A stretch of 64,000 nt of DNA from contig CM060734.1 of assembly GCA_030704615.1 (NCBI GenBank), forward strand, positions 58,792,042 to 58,856,041, written 5' to 3'. Shown piece after piece: positions 63,822-64,000 of the stretch. A program made the position numbers and the translations under genes. Within the stretch, counting starts at the first letter, position 1; each line of letters begins with the position of its first letter. The notes under the pieces were generated by a model, which was given only the letters and a program-made list of their open reading frames with translations, was not told where the DNA came from and made no database searches. This stretch comes from Takakia lepidozioides. Taxonomy: Eukaryota > Streptophyta > Takakiopsida > Takakiales > Takakiaceae.

Positions 63822-64000
63822 CTGTGTGAAGACTTTGAATTCACCTTCGGAATGATACCAGTAAGGCAGTTACTGCTAACATCGCTGCATTGATCACCAC
63901 AAGGACAAACCATTAAGGTTACCTCATTTCAATAATCATGGTAGACGATACTTGCTAGAAGAATCCATTGTTGCCCATTTCGCGACAACACCACAGAAAG
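63822..64000. other. Probable GARP intron
   Basis: No other exon recognised before the window edge. Confidence 0.35.

Overview
The window is nuclear DNA from a land plant. Two intact-looking host genes have several short introns with GT/AG borders: a plant-type monoacylglycerol lipase/esterase and a plastid FATB acyl-ACP thioesterase. Part of a GARP (HHO/EFM-type) transcription factor gene lies at the right edge. The rest is mostly transposable elements nested in one another. PLS/DYW pentatricopeptide (PPR) sequences, OSB-type PDF motifs and chromodomain Gypsy elements resembling the Tcn1 clade together suggest a non-seed plant (fern, lycophyte or moss). That lineage is an inference, not something the sequence proves.

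Layout: (1) 1.3-17.4 kb, minus strand: a long LTR retrotransposon whose polyprotein reads gag - protease - C5 cytosine DNA methyltransferase (DNMT) - reverse transcriptase - RNase H - integrase - PHD finger. A 4.9-kb CACTA DNA transposon (6695-11607, target duplication ATG) sits between protease and DNMT. The retroelement is decayed by stop codons and a few frameshifts, but its catalytic motifs remain readable. (2) 18.2-25.4 kb: the lipase gene (plus) and the FATB gene (minus), tail to tail. (3) 25.4-35.4 kb: SINE heads, LINE-like 3' tails, a TIR-bounded insertion and one copy of a segmental duplication. (4) 35399-39957: a Tcn1-like chromovirus with target duplication ATATC that has lost RT and RNase H. 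(5) 40.6-55.5 kb, minus strand: a second Tcn1-like element or mosaic, split in gag by an 8.7-kb CACTA element full of PPR/PDF fragments that end in a decayed DYW domain. An 850-bp CACTA element (target duplication ATA) is nested inside that. (6) 56.2-60.5 kb: the second copy of the segmental duplication. (7) 60.5-64 kb: mostly unrecognised sequence, then GARP exons.

Most notable observations: the methyltransferase and the PHD finger share one retroelement polyprotein; both retroelement families carry primer sites perfectly complementary to their own LTR, implying Tf1-like self-priming; and two CACTA elements of one family carry mosaics of OSB-type PDF and PPR exons, which points to repeated capture of organellar RNA/DNA-binding genes. 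The two retroelements look dead. The lipase and FATB genes splice cleanly in frame and look functional.
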